This document shows positions 10,001 to 18,729 of a stretch of 64,000 bases of DNA, piece by piece (positions within the stretch are counted from its first letter, which is position 1; the number at the start of each line of letters is the position of its first letter). Source of the stretch: Bifidobacterium breve DSM 20213 = JCM 1192. GTDB lineage: Bacteria > Actinomycetota > Actinomycetes > Actinomycetales > Bifidobacteriaceae. The position numbers and the translations under genes are program-made. Location of the stretch: NCBI RefSeq assembly GCF_001025175.1, contig NZ_AP012324.1, positions 2,108,001-2,172,000 of the forward strand. Reading direction: 5' to 3'. The notes under the pieces are model-generated. The model was not told where the DNA came from, ran no database searches, and saw only the letters and a program-made list of their open reading frames with translations.

Positions 10001-11794
10001 TCACAGAGATGTCCAGGCAACGCCTTCCTGATGCCATCCAGCCCTGCCAACAAGCACATACTCGCCATATTCCGTGGTGAAAACATGCTCACCATTGTTC
10101 GGGTTATACAAACGGTATACGTTAATGGATCCGCCGGAAGGCACGTACCAAGACACGCCTTCATCGTGCCACCCCAAACGAGCCAGATTGTCTCGCTCGT
10201 AACTATTCATCGTGAACAGATGGTTTCCGTCATTCGGATTGTAGACACGGTAGACAGGTATGCCGGATTGGCCCGCTCTAAAGGCGGTTTTCTCGTATCG
10301 CCACCCCTTACCAACCAGCATTATGACTTCGTTGTAATTCATCGTGTAATGGTGCAATCCGCTGTTGGGATTGTAGACACGGTAGACAGGAACGCTAGGA
10401 GCCGAGGACGTGGCAGTTTGATTACCAAACGCATTCAAATCCACGGTGCCGCTAATGCCGCTCACGCTGCCCCTGCTGGTGTACTGCCAGCCACGGTCGT
10501 TGGTGGGGAATGCCGTATAGCCCATCGAGGAACCATACTGCGCAACCCAACGGGTCTTAGAGTGGATATTGCCACTATTGAGCGCAGTATTCAGATAAGA
10601 AGTGTATGAATACACAGCAAGATTGTTGTATCCAGCGGATTGCAACCTGCCATACCAAGCATTGACAATGCCGTCATACGTCCCAGGGTCGTTGGGCACC
10701 TCATGACCCGTCCAGGTCCACCTCTCTAAGTCGTAATACACCGGATAGCCCAAATCGCTTGAGCTCACACCGGCTTTCTGCAGCAGGTTCACTAAACTGG
10801 ATCCCTCAGCAGCACCGGTATTGGCGTCATAAGCGTACGAATAGAGGTATATGCCAAACGGAATACCCAAACGCCTGCACTCGCTGATATTGCGAAGTGC
10901 CTGCTTGTCAAACCCGTTGTCCCACCCGTAGCCAATGCGAATGATTGCGCCTTCCACGCCTGAGTTTTTCACGGCCTGCCAGTTGATATTGCCCTGCCAG
11001 GCAGAAACATCAATCACACCTTTGGCCTGCTGGACAAACAGATTGTTTGACGCGTCGAAAAACGCTGCCGTACCGTTGTAGGAGCCCCAGTGAGCACCGT
11101 ATTCATTGTTCTGCAATGCGGCAAGTCGCACTGAACCCTTGGTAGTGGCCTTGGCCGCACCATTCGTAGCAGTTGCACTGTCCGAAGCGTTACCTATGGC
11201 TTCGCCGGAATCAGAAGTACTCGCAGAATCCGACGGGGCGGAGGAATCGGACTGATTGGGCTGTTCAGAGTCACTCGAATCATTAGGCCGGGGCTGCTCG
11301 GGCTGAGTATCAGGCGTGTCTGGGGCGGTCTGCGCATCAGCCGCTCCCGCATTCGCGTCGCCGCCGTTGGCCGCAACCTTCTGTTTGACCTCATCGGCTT
11401 GCACCGGAATAAACGATTCACCGTCAGTCTTGGCAAGCGGATCAGGCTGAGAATCCTGCGTACCCACAAGAGCAGGATCAGTCACGGTCTCACCGGTGGT
11501 GATGTTCTTCAGTTCGCCGTCGGCGGTAACGGCATGATCTTCGGAGACCACAGTTGCATCGTCAGGGATCGCAGCAGAAACCTGATCCGGCAAGGCAGCG
11601 TCCGGGTTATCCGGCATGGCATCAGCAGCGGTGTCATCGGAGATTGTCTGTGTCCTGAACGGATCCGTCGACGCATCTGCAAGCGCGTCCACGCTCACAT
11701 CGCTCAATGCACTAGCCGGTGCTGCGCACACCGCACTTACCAGCGTCATTGACGCAAGTACCGCAACCGCACTCATCATTCTCTTCGCTGACAT
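10001..11794 (-). CDS. Secreted GH25 lysozyme with C-terminal DUF5648-type repeats
   Basis: This is a 597-residue exported protein. The signal peptide (residues 1 to about 30) ends in ASALS. Residues 35-215 are acidic and rich in Asp, Ser, Ala and Pro, probably disordered wall-spanning sequence. Residues about 259-455 form a GH25 lysozyme, with GVIDVSAWQGNINW at the start and YYDLERW carrying the catalytic acidic residues. Residues about 468-597 are three wall-type repeats. GH25 enzymes cleave the MurNAc-GlcNAc bond of peptidoglycan. Together with the adjacent L,D-transpeptidase it suggests wall remodelling. The start is supported by AAGGGACG upstream of the ATG. Confidence 0.92.
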   Translation of the reverse strand: MSAKRMMSAVAVLASMTLVSAVCAAPASALSDVSVDALADASTDPFRTQTISDDTAADAMPDNPDAALPDQVSAAIPDDATVVSEDHAVTADGELKNITTGETVTDPALVGTQDSQPDPLAKTDGESFIPVQADEVKQKVAANGGDANAGAADAQTAPDTPDTQPEQPRPNDSSDSEQPNQSDSSAPSDSASTSDSGEAIGNASDSATATNGAAKATTKGSVRLAALQNNEYGAHWGSYNGTAAFFDASNNLFVQQAKGVIDVSAWQGNINWQAVKNSGVEGAIIRIGYGWDNGFDKQALRNISECRRLGIPFGIYLYSYAYDANTGAAEGSSLVNLLQKAGVSSSDLGYPVYYDLERWTWTGHEVPNDPGTYDGIVNAWYGRLQSAGYNNLAVYSYTSYLNTALNSGNIHSKTRWVAQYGSSMGYTAFPTNDRGWQYTSRGSVSGISGTVDLNAFGNQTATSSAPSVPVYRVYNPNSGLHHYTMNYNEVIMLVGKGWRYEKTAFRAGQSGIPVYRVYNPNDGNHLFTMNSYERDNLARLGWHDEGVSWYVPSGGSINVYRLYNPNNGEHVFTTEYGEYVLVGRAGWHQEGVAWTSL

Positions 11795-12069
11795 CAGCGT
11801 CCCTTACCGTTTCTTATTTTCGCACCGAGTATTTAGACATTCATACCAGCAATGCTCTATTTGCGTCCAGCAAGCACTTCGCTTGCCCGCACACCACAAT
11901 CAAGTCACCACCATACCCGGCACGTTGCATAAAACAGAACCAGTGACCTTGCCTCAACAAATTGCACGCAACTTTTCCCGCAATCGTTACGATTCGAGCG
12001 TGGCCAGCAAAGCACGGTGAGCCAGAACCTGAGGTTTGCCATGCGAGCTGTCAATAGTGTTAATAAGTG

Positions 12070-13476
12070 CTAGTAAGTCACACCGCAGTAGGTCACTTCG
12101 ATGTACCGGTTGTTCATACCAATGAACTGGCCAGTCACAGAACTGCGGATTGCTCCGGTCTCAGGATCGATGATGCCGCCGGTCTGGGCGTCAATCAAGG
12201 TACCGTCAGCCTGGGTGATCACGCCGATCTTTTCGTTGTAGGTGGAACTGTCGGTGACAGTTCCGTCAGCAGTGGTTCCATCGGCGGTCGCACCATCAGC
12301 GGTCGTACCGTCCGTAGTGGTAGTGCCATCAACGGTGGCCGCTGTCTCGGCCTTATCCACCAGCGGCTGCCCCTTGCGCAACTTCTCCCACACGGCATCT
12401 GCACCGTCGGCCAGCTGGCTGCGATTGGGATCTTCCACCCACGGGGTAATCGGAATCGTCATGGAATAAAGGTTATCCATGCTGAAGTTCTTCAAGCTAG
12501 TAGCCAGACCAGCCAATGTACCTACATTAGCCAGGCCTTCGCTCATCTGCACCGAGTCCAGCGCCGACTTTGCCAGCTGATACAGCTCGCTCGTCTGTGT
12601 GAAGTAGTTCTTAGACAATGCCGTCTTCACCAGCTGCCTGATCAGATACTGCTGCCTCGTGGTACGCATGGTGTCCGAGCCGTCCGTGCCCGTACCGTGG
12701 CGCATACGTGCATATTGTGTTGCCAGGCCACCGGTCAAATGCTGCATGCCTGGGGAAAGGTTCAATCCGGTGTAGACATCCGTCATCTGCGTAGGGATGC
12801 AGATATCCACACCTCCGATGGCATCAATCATGTTGACCAAGCCGCCGAAGTCAACCACCATGAAGTTCTGGATGTCCAGGCCGCTCAGATGGTTCACCTC
12901 GTTCATGGTGCAGCTGGCAGCCGAGGCCACGTCGCCGCCCTGCGAGTAGCCGTTGGCAAAAATGGAGTTGAACATCACCGAAGACTGCGCGGCAATCTCG
13001 CCGTTAGTGGTCTGGCAGCCCGGAGTGGAGACCATGAGATCGCGCGGTATCGATACCAGATTCATGCTCTTACGGTCTGCGGCGATCTGCAGAATCATCG
13101 TGGTATCGGAATTATGCAGATCCGCAACGTCGCTGCCGCTACCGCCAATCGCGGAGTTACCCGCACCATCACGCGTATCCTGACCAATCAACAGAATGTT
13201 GATTACCTTATTGGCATACGGATCCACCGGTGAGTCATCTACTTTCTTGGCACCCTTCTGCTGGATGACCTGCACCTTCTGGCTGCTGACCGCGCCAGAC
13301 ACATCGGCCCAAGTGGCAGCGGCGAACGTTCCCACAAACACCAGCACGGCAATAACAGCCATGGACACGGCTGCAGCGGCCTTGCGGCTCGTCCGGTATG
13401 CCATGATGTGATGGGGGCCGCGCACCTTCTGCCAACCAAAATTGGGCAGATTGTTCTGTGCGTGCCGGTTCGCCAT
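12070..13476 (-). CDS. LytR-CpsA-Psr (LCP) family wall-polymer ligase
   Basis: The 468-residue protein has a cytoplasmic N-terminus, one membrane segment (about residues 38-60) and an extracellular LCP domain. The domain shows NILLIGQDTRD, SDTTMILQI, the arginine-containing VSIPRDLMV and YARMRHGTGTDGSDTMRTTRQ. LCP proteins transfer lipid-linked polymers to peptidoglycan or protein, which fits a rhamnose-polysaccharide neighbourhood. Residues about 355-385 form a Thr/Asp/Gly repeat tract. The chosen ATG (13474-13476) has GGGAGG at 13485-13490; an upstream in-frame extension of 33 codons is rejected. The acceptor and donor are not known from the sequence. Confidence 0.92.
   Translation of the reverse strand: MANRHAQNNLPNFGWQKVRGPHHIMAYRTSRKAAAAVSMAVIAVLVFVGTFAAATWADVSGAVSSQKVQVIQQKGAKKVDDSPVDPYANKVINILLIGQDTRDGAGNSAIGGSGSDVADLHNSDTTMILQIAADRKSMNLVSIPRDLMVSTPGCQTTNGEIAAQSSVMFNSIFANGYSQGGDVASAASCTMNEVNHLSGLDIQNFMVVDFGGLVNMIDAIGGVDICIPTQMTDVYTGLNLSPGMQHLTGGLATQYARMRHGTGTDGSDTMRTTRQQYLIRQLVKTALSKNYFTQTSELYQLAKSALDSVQMSEGLANVGTLAGLATSLKNFSMDNLYSMTIPITPWVEDPNRSQLADGADAVWEKLRKGQPLVDKAETAATVDGTTTTDGTTADGATADGTTADGTVTDSSTYNEKIGVITQADGTLIDAQTGGIIDPETGAIRSSVTGQFIGMNNRYIEVTYCGVTY
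12237..12345 (-). repeat. Degenerate 15-bp coding repeats in the LCP gene
   Basis: The minus strand encodes iterated TTDGTTADGATADG-type units, visible in DNA as repeated variants of GGTCGTACCGTC and GGTTCCATCGGC. The units are multiples of three bases, so copy changes would lengthen or shorten the stalk without a frameshift. Confidence 0.6.
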
Positions 13477-13879
13477 ATCCTTTGCCTCCCTGTTTCGCAA
13501 GACGGATGCATCAGGCATGTGCTGCAACCGTCCAAGACGAGCTATGCTCTTGCCGATATCGAGGCCGTTCCGCACTGCGCGGCAGCCTCACAAGAGCACG
13601 TCGACTCTGCGAATAATAGGTGTTATACATCGTGGGTAAGTGTAACAGAATGCGATGAACCTATTCCTGATACGACGAATCGCAACAGAATTTCCATGTT
13701 CCGCGCGATTATGCGCAGTTTTTTGCATCGCTTTTACCCACATTGACCATGTTTGTTCCCAGCGCATTCCCAGACTTCATTGAGGGGTATAACAGTATTG
13801 CGCAAGAAAACGGTCACGAAGCGCAACAATAGTAGAGCCGTATTGATTTGTTCGGCTTAGGAGAACGGGAGAGGTACAC
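13477..13879. other. Divergent intergenic region, no gene seen
   Basis: About 400 bases separate the LCP gene and the FtsX-like permease, which are transcribed in opposite directions. The region must hold both promoters. GTATAAC-like boxes occur on each strand (about 13628 and 13786), and GGGAGAGG precedes the permease ATG. No coding sequence or RNA gene is recognised. Confidence 0.5.
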
Positions 13880-15340
13880 ATGTTCGTCCTCAGCAACGCC
13901 TGGCGGGCTTTGATGCGTTCCAAGGGACGCACCACCCTAACCGCGTTCATCACTCTGGCAGTCACGTTCGGCACGGTTGCCGGACTGGCCATTGTGCAGG
14001 AAAACACCACCGCACACACCACCACATACAATTCGCAGAAAGCCAATATGGCGATTCGCCCGAGCGCGGCCACCTGGAAGAAGGTCTCCGCCACCGACTC
14101 GGCCACCACCAAGCATTACATGACCTGGTCGTCGTACACCGATTACGCCTCGGCTATTCAGACCGCCGGTACCACGCTCGACTTCACCGTTACCGGAACA
14201 GTACCCGCCCGCGTGAGTGGCGATTTGAAAGCGCTCGATGGCGGCTCGCTCGGCTCCGCTTCCGACGATAAGACCGGCGGCCAGCTGGTTTGGCGCGCAT
14301 TCTGGACCAAGGACGCGGCCAAAGCAAGCGATCTTGGCACCTTTGAAATCGTGGACGGCAAGGGCCTGAGCTATAACAACAAATCCGCCAACCCAGACAC
14401 CACCGGCGCATTGGTCTCTGAAGCGTTTGCCAAGGCCAATAATCTTAAGGTGGGCGATACGTTCAAGGTAGCCACTGCCACCAGCGCATCAGACACCGCA
14501 GAGCTCAAGGTGCGCGGCATCTACAAGTACACCTCCGAATCCACCGTGGACAACCCGGTGGTTGCCGCCCGCAATCGCGAGAACGCGATCTTCACGAACT
14601 ACCAGACCTTCTCCAAGGCCGGACTCGACCCGCAGTACAGCAATGAAACCGCCTCCGGGTGGGAGCTGCCTGACCTGAACGTGGTGTTCAACGTCACGGA
14701 TTCTGCTACATATGATTCTCTGCTGAAAACGCTGAAGAAAGCCAAGCTGCCGGCCAAGGGCTACACCATCTCTTCCCCCTCGCTCGAGGCTTACACCAAG
14801 TCGCTTGAGCCGTTGGATACCTTGGCTGCTCGTGCCAAGACCGGCGTGATCGTGCTGCTCACCGTGGGTGGCGTGCTGTTGCTGGCCCTAGTGCTGCTGG
14901 CCGCGTGGACGCCGAAGCGCAATGATGAAATCGGCATGGCGCTGGTTTCCGGCGTAACTCGCGGCCGCCTTGGCTGGCAATTCATGCTTGAGGTGTTCTT
15001 CGCCACCCTGCCGTTCTATGTGATCGGCCTGGTCGGTGGCGCCTTTGCGGCAAAGCCCATCGGCGCGGCATTGATCTCCGGCCACACTACCGCAGTCACC
15101 TCTAGCCTGATTTGGCAGATGGTCTGGGGCGGGCTCGGCGCCATTTTAGCGCTGGCTATTCTTGCGGCCTTGCGACTTGCGTTCTTCAGCGCAGCCAAGC
15201 TCTTTGCCGCTGATGGCGACTGGGGCACAGTCAGCGAAATCGAGACCATTGAAGAGGCTGACGACGAGGTTGCCGAACTCGGCAAGGCTGTGACCACTAC
15301 CACGACTACGTCCAACGACGATGCGGAGGCGAAGGCATGA
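13880..15340 (+). CDS. FtsX/MacB-like ABC permease
   Basis: This is a 486-residue membrane protein with MacB topology. One N-terminal membrane segment (about 20-40) is followed by a large extracytoplasmic domain (about 45-310) and three C-terminal membrane segments (about 315-340, 365-395 and 405-435). A charged cytoplasmic tail rich in Glu/Asp/Thr follows. GGGAGAGG is upstream of the ATG. The stop overlaps the start of the next gene by four bases (ATGA), so the two subunits are translationally coupled. MacB/FtsX permeases usually move peptides, lipoproteins or act as mechanotransmitters. The paired ATPase-like subunit is degenerate, so ATP-driven transport is doubtful. Confidence 0.82.
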   Translation: MFVLSNAWRALMRSKGRTTLTAFITLAVTFGTVAGLAIVQENTTAHTTTYNSQKANMAIRPSAATWKKVSATDSATTKHYMTWSSYTDYASAIQTAGTTLDFTVTGTVPARVSGDLKALDGGSLGSASDDKTGGQLVWRAFWTKDAAKASDLGTFEIVDGKGLSYNNKSANPDTTGALVSEAFAKANNLKVGDTFKVATATSASDTAELKVRGIYKYTSESTVDNPVVAARNRENAIFTNYQTFSKAGLDPQYSNETASGWELPDLNVVFNVTDSATYDSLLKTLKKAKLPAKGYTISSPSLEAYTKSLEPLDTLAARAKTGVIVLLTVGGVLLLALVLLAAWTPKRNDEIGMALVSGVTRGRLGWQFMLEVFFATLPFYVIGLVGGAFAAKPIGAALISGHTTAVTSSLIWQMVWGGLGAILALAILAALRLAFFSAAKLFAADGDWGTVSEIETIEEADDEVAELGKAVTTTTTTSNDDAEAKA

Positions 15341-16521
15341 GCGAGAAGAACGAACAGGAACTCAGCAAGGACGAAGCCCTGAAGAACACGGCCGAATCGG
15401 CCATGGCATCCAAGGATGCCATCAAGCCCGCTCCGGCCGATTCCATCCAGTTCAGCGTCATCTTTGACGATGCGGATGGTCTCGACCTCGAGGGTGCGGA
15501 TGACGCCGACGACAATGCCTCCGGTGATATCTACAGCATCATGGCCAGCGCCGAAAGCGCCGCGGATGTCACTGAGGCCTCAGACGCCACCGCCGAGGAC
15601 AACGCGGGCGCAGAACTCAGCGAGGCAGAAGCGGACGCTCTGGCTTCCGCAGACACCTCCGCCGCAGCGACCAAGCGCAATGCGGACCGCGTCAACGAGA
15701 CGCTGAACCTGGCTAAATCTGGCGGCAAAGACGAATTGGTCGAACACGCAGCGCCGGCGGCCAAGGCCACCGAACCGACCATGACGCTCGCCTCGCGCAT
15801 CGATCGCGTGCTCGTGGGCGGCGGCGCGGATGACATCCTGCTCAAGACCTACCCGACCTTTGCGCTGAACAAAGTCACCGTTCCCGGCGCCAAAGGCAAG
15901 ATCAACGTACTCGACAGCGTGGAATTCGCCTGCTACGTGGGTCACGCCTACGCACTGCTCATCACCGACGACCCTGACTCGGGACTGACCGCAGACACCA
16001 AGCGCCGCGCGCTTATGGGCGTGATGAGCGGCCTTGTACAGCCGAAGTCCGGCACGGTGATGAATAAGAGCGCCAACATCGCCGAACTGGAGCCTGTGGA
16101 TCTGCGTGGTCACCGTCTGGGCATCGTACCGCAGCTGCACGCCGTGCAGCCCGATCTGGACGCCGAGCAGAACGTGCTCTATGCCATGAATGCCTCCAAC
16201 CGTAACTTCCTGAAGCCCAAGCCGGTGATCGCTCGTGAACTGCTGGCCAAGGTCGGCTTCTCGGAGGCGACCAGCGGCGTTGCCGTGAGCAAGCTACCCG
16301 TGGTGCAGCAGCGCTTGGTGGCCATTGCCCGCGCCATCAGCACGGAAGCGGAAGTGCTGATTCTCGACGAACCGACCCGCGGCTTGAACGTGGACGACAC
16401 AGTGACCGTGTTCGCCGCCCTTGCCAAGCTGGCGCATAGCGGCGACCCGAAGCACTGCATCATCGTGCTCACCGCCTCGCGCGAGATCGCCGAAGCCGCA
16501 GACCAGATGTTCGAGATCTGA
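15337..16521 (+). CDS. ABC ATPase-like subunit with degenerate nucleotide-binding motifs
   Basis: The 394-residue protein has an acidic N-terminal region (about 1-145, rich in Asp, Glu, Ala), unusual for this family, followed by an ABC fold. The fold is recognisable from LGIVPQLHAVQ (Q-loop-like), an intact Walker B AEVLILDEPTRGLN, and the surrounding order of elements. The Walker A position reads ITDDPDSGLTADTKRRAL and lacks GxxGxGK(S/T). The signature position reads SKLPVVQQRLVAIARAI instead of LSGGQ. The switch region reads VLTASREIAEAAD without the usual His. It overlaps the permease by four bases. I infer a non-hydrolysing structural or regulatory partner; frameshift decay is unlikely because the frame is fully open. 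Confidence 0.8.
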   Translation: MSEKNEQELSKDEALKNTAESAMASKDAIKPAPADSIQFSVIFDDADGLDLEGADDADDNASGDIYSIMASAESAADVTEASDATAEDNAGAELSEAEADALASADTSAAATKRNADRVNETLNLAKSGGKDELVEHAAPAAKATEPTMTLASRIDRVLVGGGADDILLKTYPTFALNKVTVPGAKGKINVLDSVEFACYVGHAYALLITDDPDSGLTADTKRRALMGVMSGLVQPKSGTVMNKSANIAELEPVDLRGHRLGIVPQLHAVQPDLDAEQNVLYAMNASNRNFLKPKPVIARELLAKVGFSEATSGVAVSKLPVVQQRLVAIARAISTEAEVLILDEPTRGLNVDDTVTVFAALAKLAHSGDPKHCIIVLTASREIAEAADQMFEI

Positions 16522-16537
16522 TTTCAAGTCGTCGAGG

Positions 16538-16576
16538 AGGCCCCTGCGATTCGGCAATATCGAATCGCAGGGGCCT
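16538..16576 (+). terminator. Terminator of the FtsX-like operon
   Basis: A perfect 16-bp stem (16538-16553 with 16561-16576) has a seven-base loop, 17 bases after the ATPase-like gene stop. The tail is TTCTCG, only partly T-rich. Confidence 0.75.
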
Positions 16577-16583
16577 TCTCGAC

Positions 16584-16769
16584 TTCAAGGGGCTGATTCG
16601 CGCATCTCGGGAAGTCTACTTCCGTTTCGAGGGGCTGGTCATTCAGTCAAACGCATGTAGAAACGGCTTGGCGCAACGCCATTTCGCCATTGTCGGACGT
16701 TGTCTACCTAGACACCAGCCCCTCGAGACGCAAGTAGATCTCCGGAGAAGATCGAATCAGCCCCTCGAA
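16584..16769. repeat. Palindromic intergenic element, family A copy 1
   Basis: Two arms of about 52 bp are inverted copies of each other. Each is bounded by TTCGAGGGGCT-type motifs and contains TCTACTTCCG or its variant. The arms enclose about 80 bases containing TAGAAACGGC and ATTTCGCC. A partial third arm (CGAAACGCAAGTAGACGTC) follows to 16784. A second copy of the same element lies at 36166-36373. The rest of the gap to 16881 holds only the promoter side of the HD gene. Confidence 0.75.
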
Positions 16770-16881
16770 ACGCAAGTAGACGTCAAACAAGGCCCAAATC
16801 TGTTCCCACTGACATCAACGTGGCTTATTCCCGAGCTAATCTAGGGATAATCCTGACCTTACGAAACGAAACTTGACGATC

Positions 16882-17646
16882 ATGACCGGATATATTCCCA
16901 CACTTGAGCAGATTGACGAGCTGCATCGCAAGATTGCGCCGTCCGAGGCGGCCTATGAGCTGGTTCACACGCATTGCGTGATTGTGGCGACCATCGGATG
17001 CCAGATTGTGCGACGGCAGAATGCACTGTTCACGCGTCGTTGCACGCTGCCGAAAGATGCACCCGAGTGGGGAAGCAATCGTCGCACAGAGAATACGGTA
17101 GATGCTGCTGTGTCGGCTACGCCCATGCCACCCACTGCGGGCGTCACGGGCGGCCAGGTGCCGCCACGCCTACTGGACGAGCATCTGGTGCTCATCGGCG
17201 GGCTGCTGCACGACATCGGCACATATCGCGTGTTCAAGCATGACGGTTCGGACGGCGAGCCGCTCAAGTTCAGCAAGAAGCGGTATATTCTGCACGGCCT
17301 TAAGGGTTACGAGTATTTGCTCGATGAGGGTGTGGACGAGTACATCGCCCAGTTCTGCCGCAACCATACCGGCGTGGGGCTCACGTGCGAGGACGTGGTG
17401 AAGCAGGAGCTTCCTCTGCCCCCGGCCGACTATGTGCCGATGAATCTCGAGCAGGAAGTGGTGATGTACGCCGATAAGTTCCACAGCAAGTCGGTGCCGC
17501 CGAAGTTCTTGCAAGTCGAGGCGTATACGGCTCGAGCCGAACGATTTGGCGAGGATAATAAGCGGCGTTGGCTAGATCTGGTGGCCAAATATGGCGTACC
17601 GGATATTCCGGTGTTGGCTGAGAAGTACGGGATGCGAGTGATCTGA
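16882..17646 (+). CDS. HD-domain metal-dependent phosphohydrolase
   Basis: The protein is 254 residues. The expected metal ligands are all visible: VHTHC near residue 30, GGLLHDIGTY near 113 (HD pair), the downstream histidines in ILHGLKGYEY and CRNHTGVGL, and VMYADKFHS (Asp) near 200. This is the HDIG-type arrangement found in nucleotide and phosphate-ester hydrolases. Residues 55-95, between the first His and the HD pair, are a low-complexity insertion. The ATG at 16882 is preferred over a TTG three codons upstream. It is monocistronic between palindromic elements. The substrate cannot be named. Confidence 0.85.
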   Translation: MTGYIPTLEQIDELHRKIAPSEAAYELVHTHCVIVATIGCQIVRRQNALFTRRCTLPKDAPEWGSNRRTENTVDAAVSATPMPPTAGVTGGQVPPRLLDEHLVLIGGLLHDIGTYRVFKHDGSDGEPLKFSKKRYILHGLKGYEYLLDEGVDEYIAQFCRNHTGVGLTCEDVVKQELPLPPADYVPMNLEQEVVMYADKFHSKSVPPKFLQVEAYTARAERFGEDNKRRWLDLVAKYGVPDIPVLAEKYGMRVI

Positions 17647-17754
17647 GCTCCCGCTGGCGGGGGCTGTCAGCGAAGCTGACTGGGGGTGGTTCGTTTCCAT
17701 CAATCAGACCACCCTCAGTCTCGCTTCGCGAGCCAGCTCCCGTCAGCGGGAGCC
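17647..17754. repeat. Palindromic GCTCCC element (family B)
   Basis: Left arm GCTCCCGCTGGCGGGGGCTG and a right arm ending CCGTCAGCGGGAGC are inverted copies. Inner arms read AGCGAAGCTGACTG and CAGTCTCGCTTCGC. It sits between the convergent HD and amidotransferase genes and could fold over about 100 bases, serving also as terminator. Related copies are at 24563, 41103, 44609, 46441 and 53605. Confidence 0.75.
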
Positions 17755-17775
17755 GAGGAACGGTCGAGGAACGGT

Positions 17776-18636
17776 TCAGATGGAACGCAGACGGTAGGTA
17801 CCGTTGCGGTTGGACGCGATGATCATCTGATCATTCTCCAGCACGTCCCAGCCTTCCTGCTCATAGCCGGAGGAAGACACCACTACACCGGCCGGATCGC
17901 CATTCTCGTCATTCAGTGCGTGGTAGCGCATCACACGGTAATCGGCGGCCTGCTCGCCACGGCCATACTCGTCGTAAATCTCCACAATGCGCGGGCTGGT
18001 CTTCTCGCGGCCGGCAGCGCACAGGGCTATCAGCTGATCCTCGGACTGGATCATGCAGTTGTAGCTGGACTTCGGGTATGCCTGGCGAAGCTCGCGCACC
18101 GCCTGAGCCACGGCCTCGTCAAGCGGGAATCCGAAGCCGACGTACTCCAGAATCACCGCGAAGAAGATGGCGGAGTCGGAGCGTCCGCCGGTGGACAGAA
18201 ACACGCTGTGATCCACGGGGTAGGAACGATTGGTCACAATGTTGCGGCCATTGGCGTCGGAAATATCGCCATTGTGAATAAAGCTCAAACCGTTGGCATA
18301 GAACGGGTGCTGGTTCTCCATAATGAGCGGCAGATTGGAGCTGGCCAGACGCAGATGCCAAATGGCGCCGCGAGCCGGCTCGCTAGCCAAAGCTTCAAAC
18401 GTGCTATCGGCGCGTGCGGCGATGGTGGACTTGTAGATTTTAGTGCCGGTTTCCGGAGTGGGCGCGCCACCGTCGCGCACGTATGGCGCCGACGCGGGAT
18501 CCGCGAGCTGGGCCACACCCCAGCCATCGTTGTGGATCTCGGACAATTCGCGGAAATCCTCGACATTGCCCTGACCCAACACGGCGTTAAGGCTCAGGTT
18601 GAACCCTGCCGTCGCGTATCCCAATAATCTGCACAT
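17776..18636 (-). CDS. Class II glutamine amidotransferase (YafJ/EgtC-like)
   Basis: The 286-residue protein starts MCRLLGYATAG, so Cys2 is the N-terminal nucleophile after methionine removal. Further class II Ntn-amidotransferase features are HNDGWGVAQL (about residue 36), HLRLASSN, NQHPFYANGLSFIHNGDI and GGRSDSAIFFAVI. The start is fixed by the need for Cys at position 2; an upstream in-frame extension of 18 codons is rejected. No ergothioneine genes are adjacent, so the EgtC role is not supported and the acceptor of the ammonia or gamma-glutamyl group is unknown. The gene is alone, between palindromic elements. Confidence 0.88.
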   Translation of the reverse strand: MCRLLGYATAGFNLSLNAVLGQGNVEDFRELSEIHNDGWGVAQLADPASAPYVRDGGAPTPETGTKIYKSTIAARADSTFEALASEPARGAIWHLRLASSNLPLIMENQHPFYANGLSFIHNGDISDANGRNIVTNRSYPVDHSVFLSTGGRSDSAIFFAVILEYVGFGFPLDEAVAQAVRELRQAYPKSSYNCMIQSEDQLIALCAAGREKTSPRIVEIYDEYGRGEQAADYRVMRYHALNDENGDPAGVVVSSSGYEQEGWDVLENDQMIIASNRNGTYRLRSI

Positions 18637-18729
18637 AGTCAGATAACTTACCCGAGCCATATTTCGACGTGCGGCCACCGTTATAGGCATTCTTTATAGA
18701 GCGCGTCAGGCTATACACGGCGGTAACTC

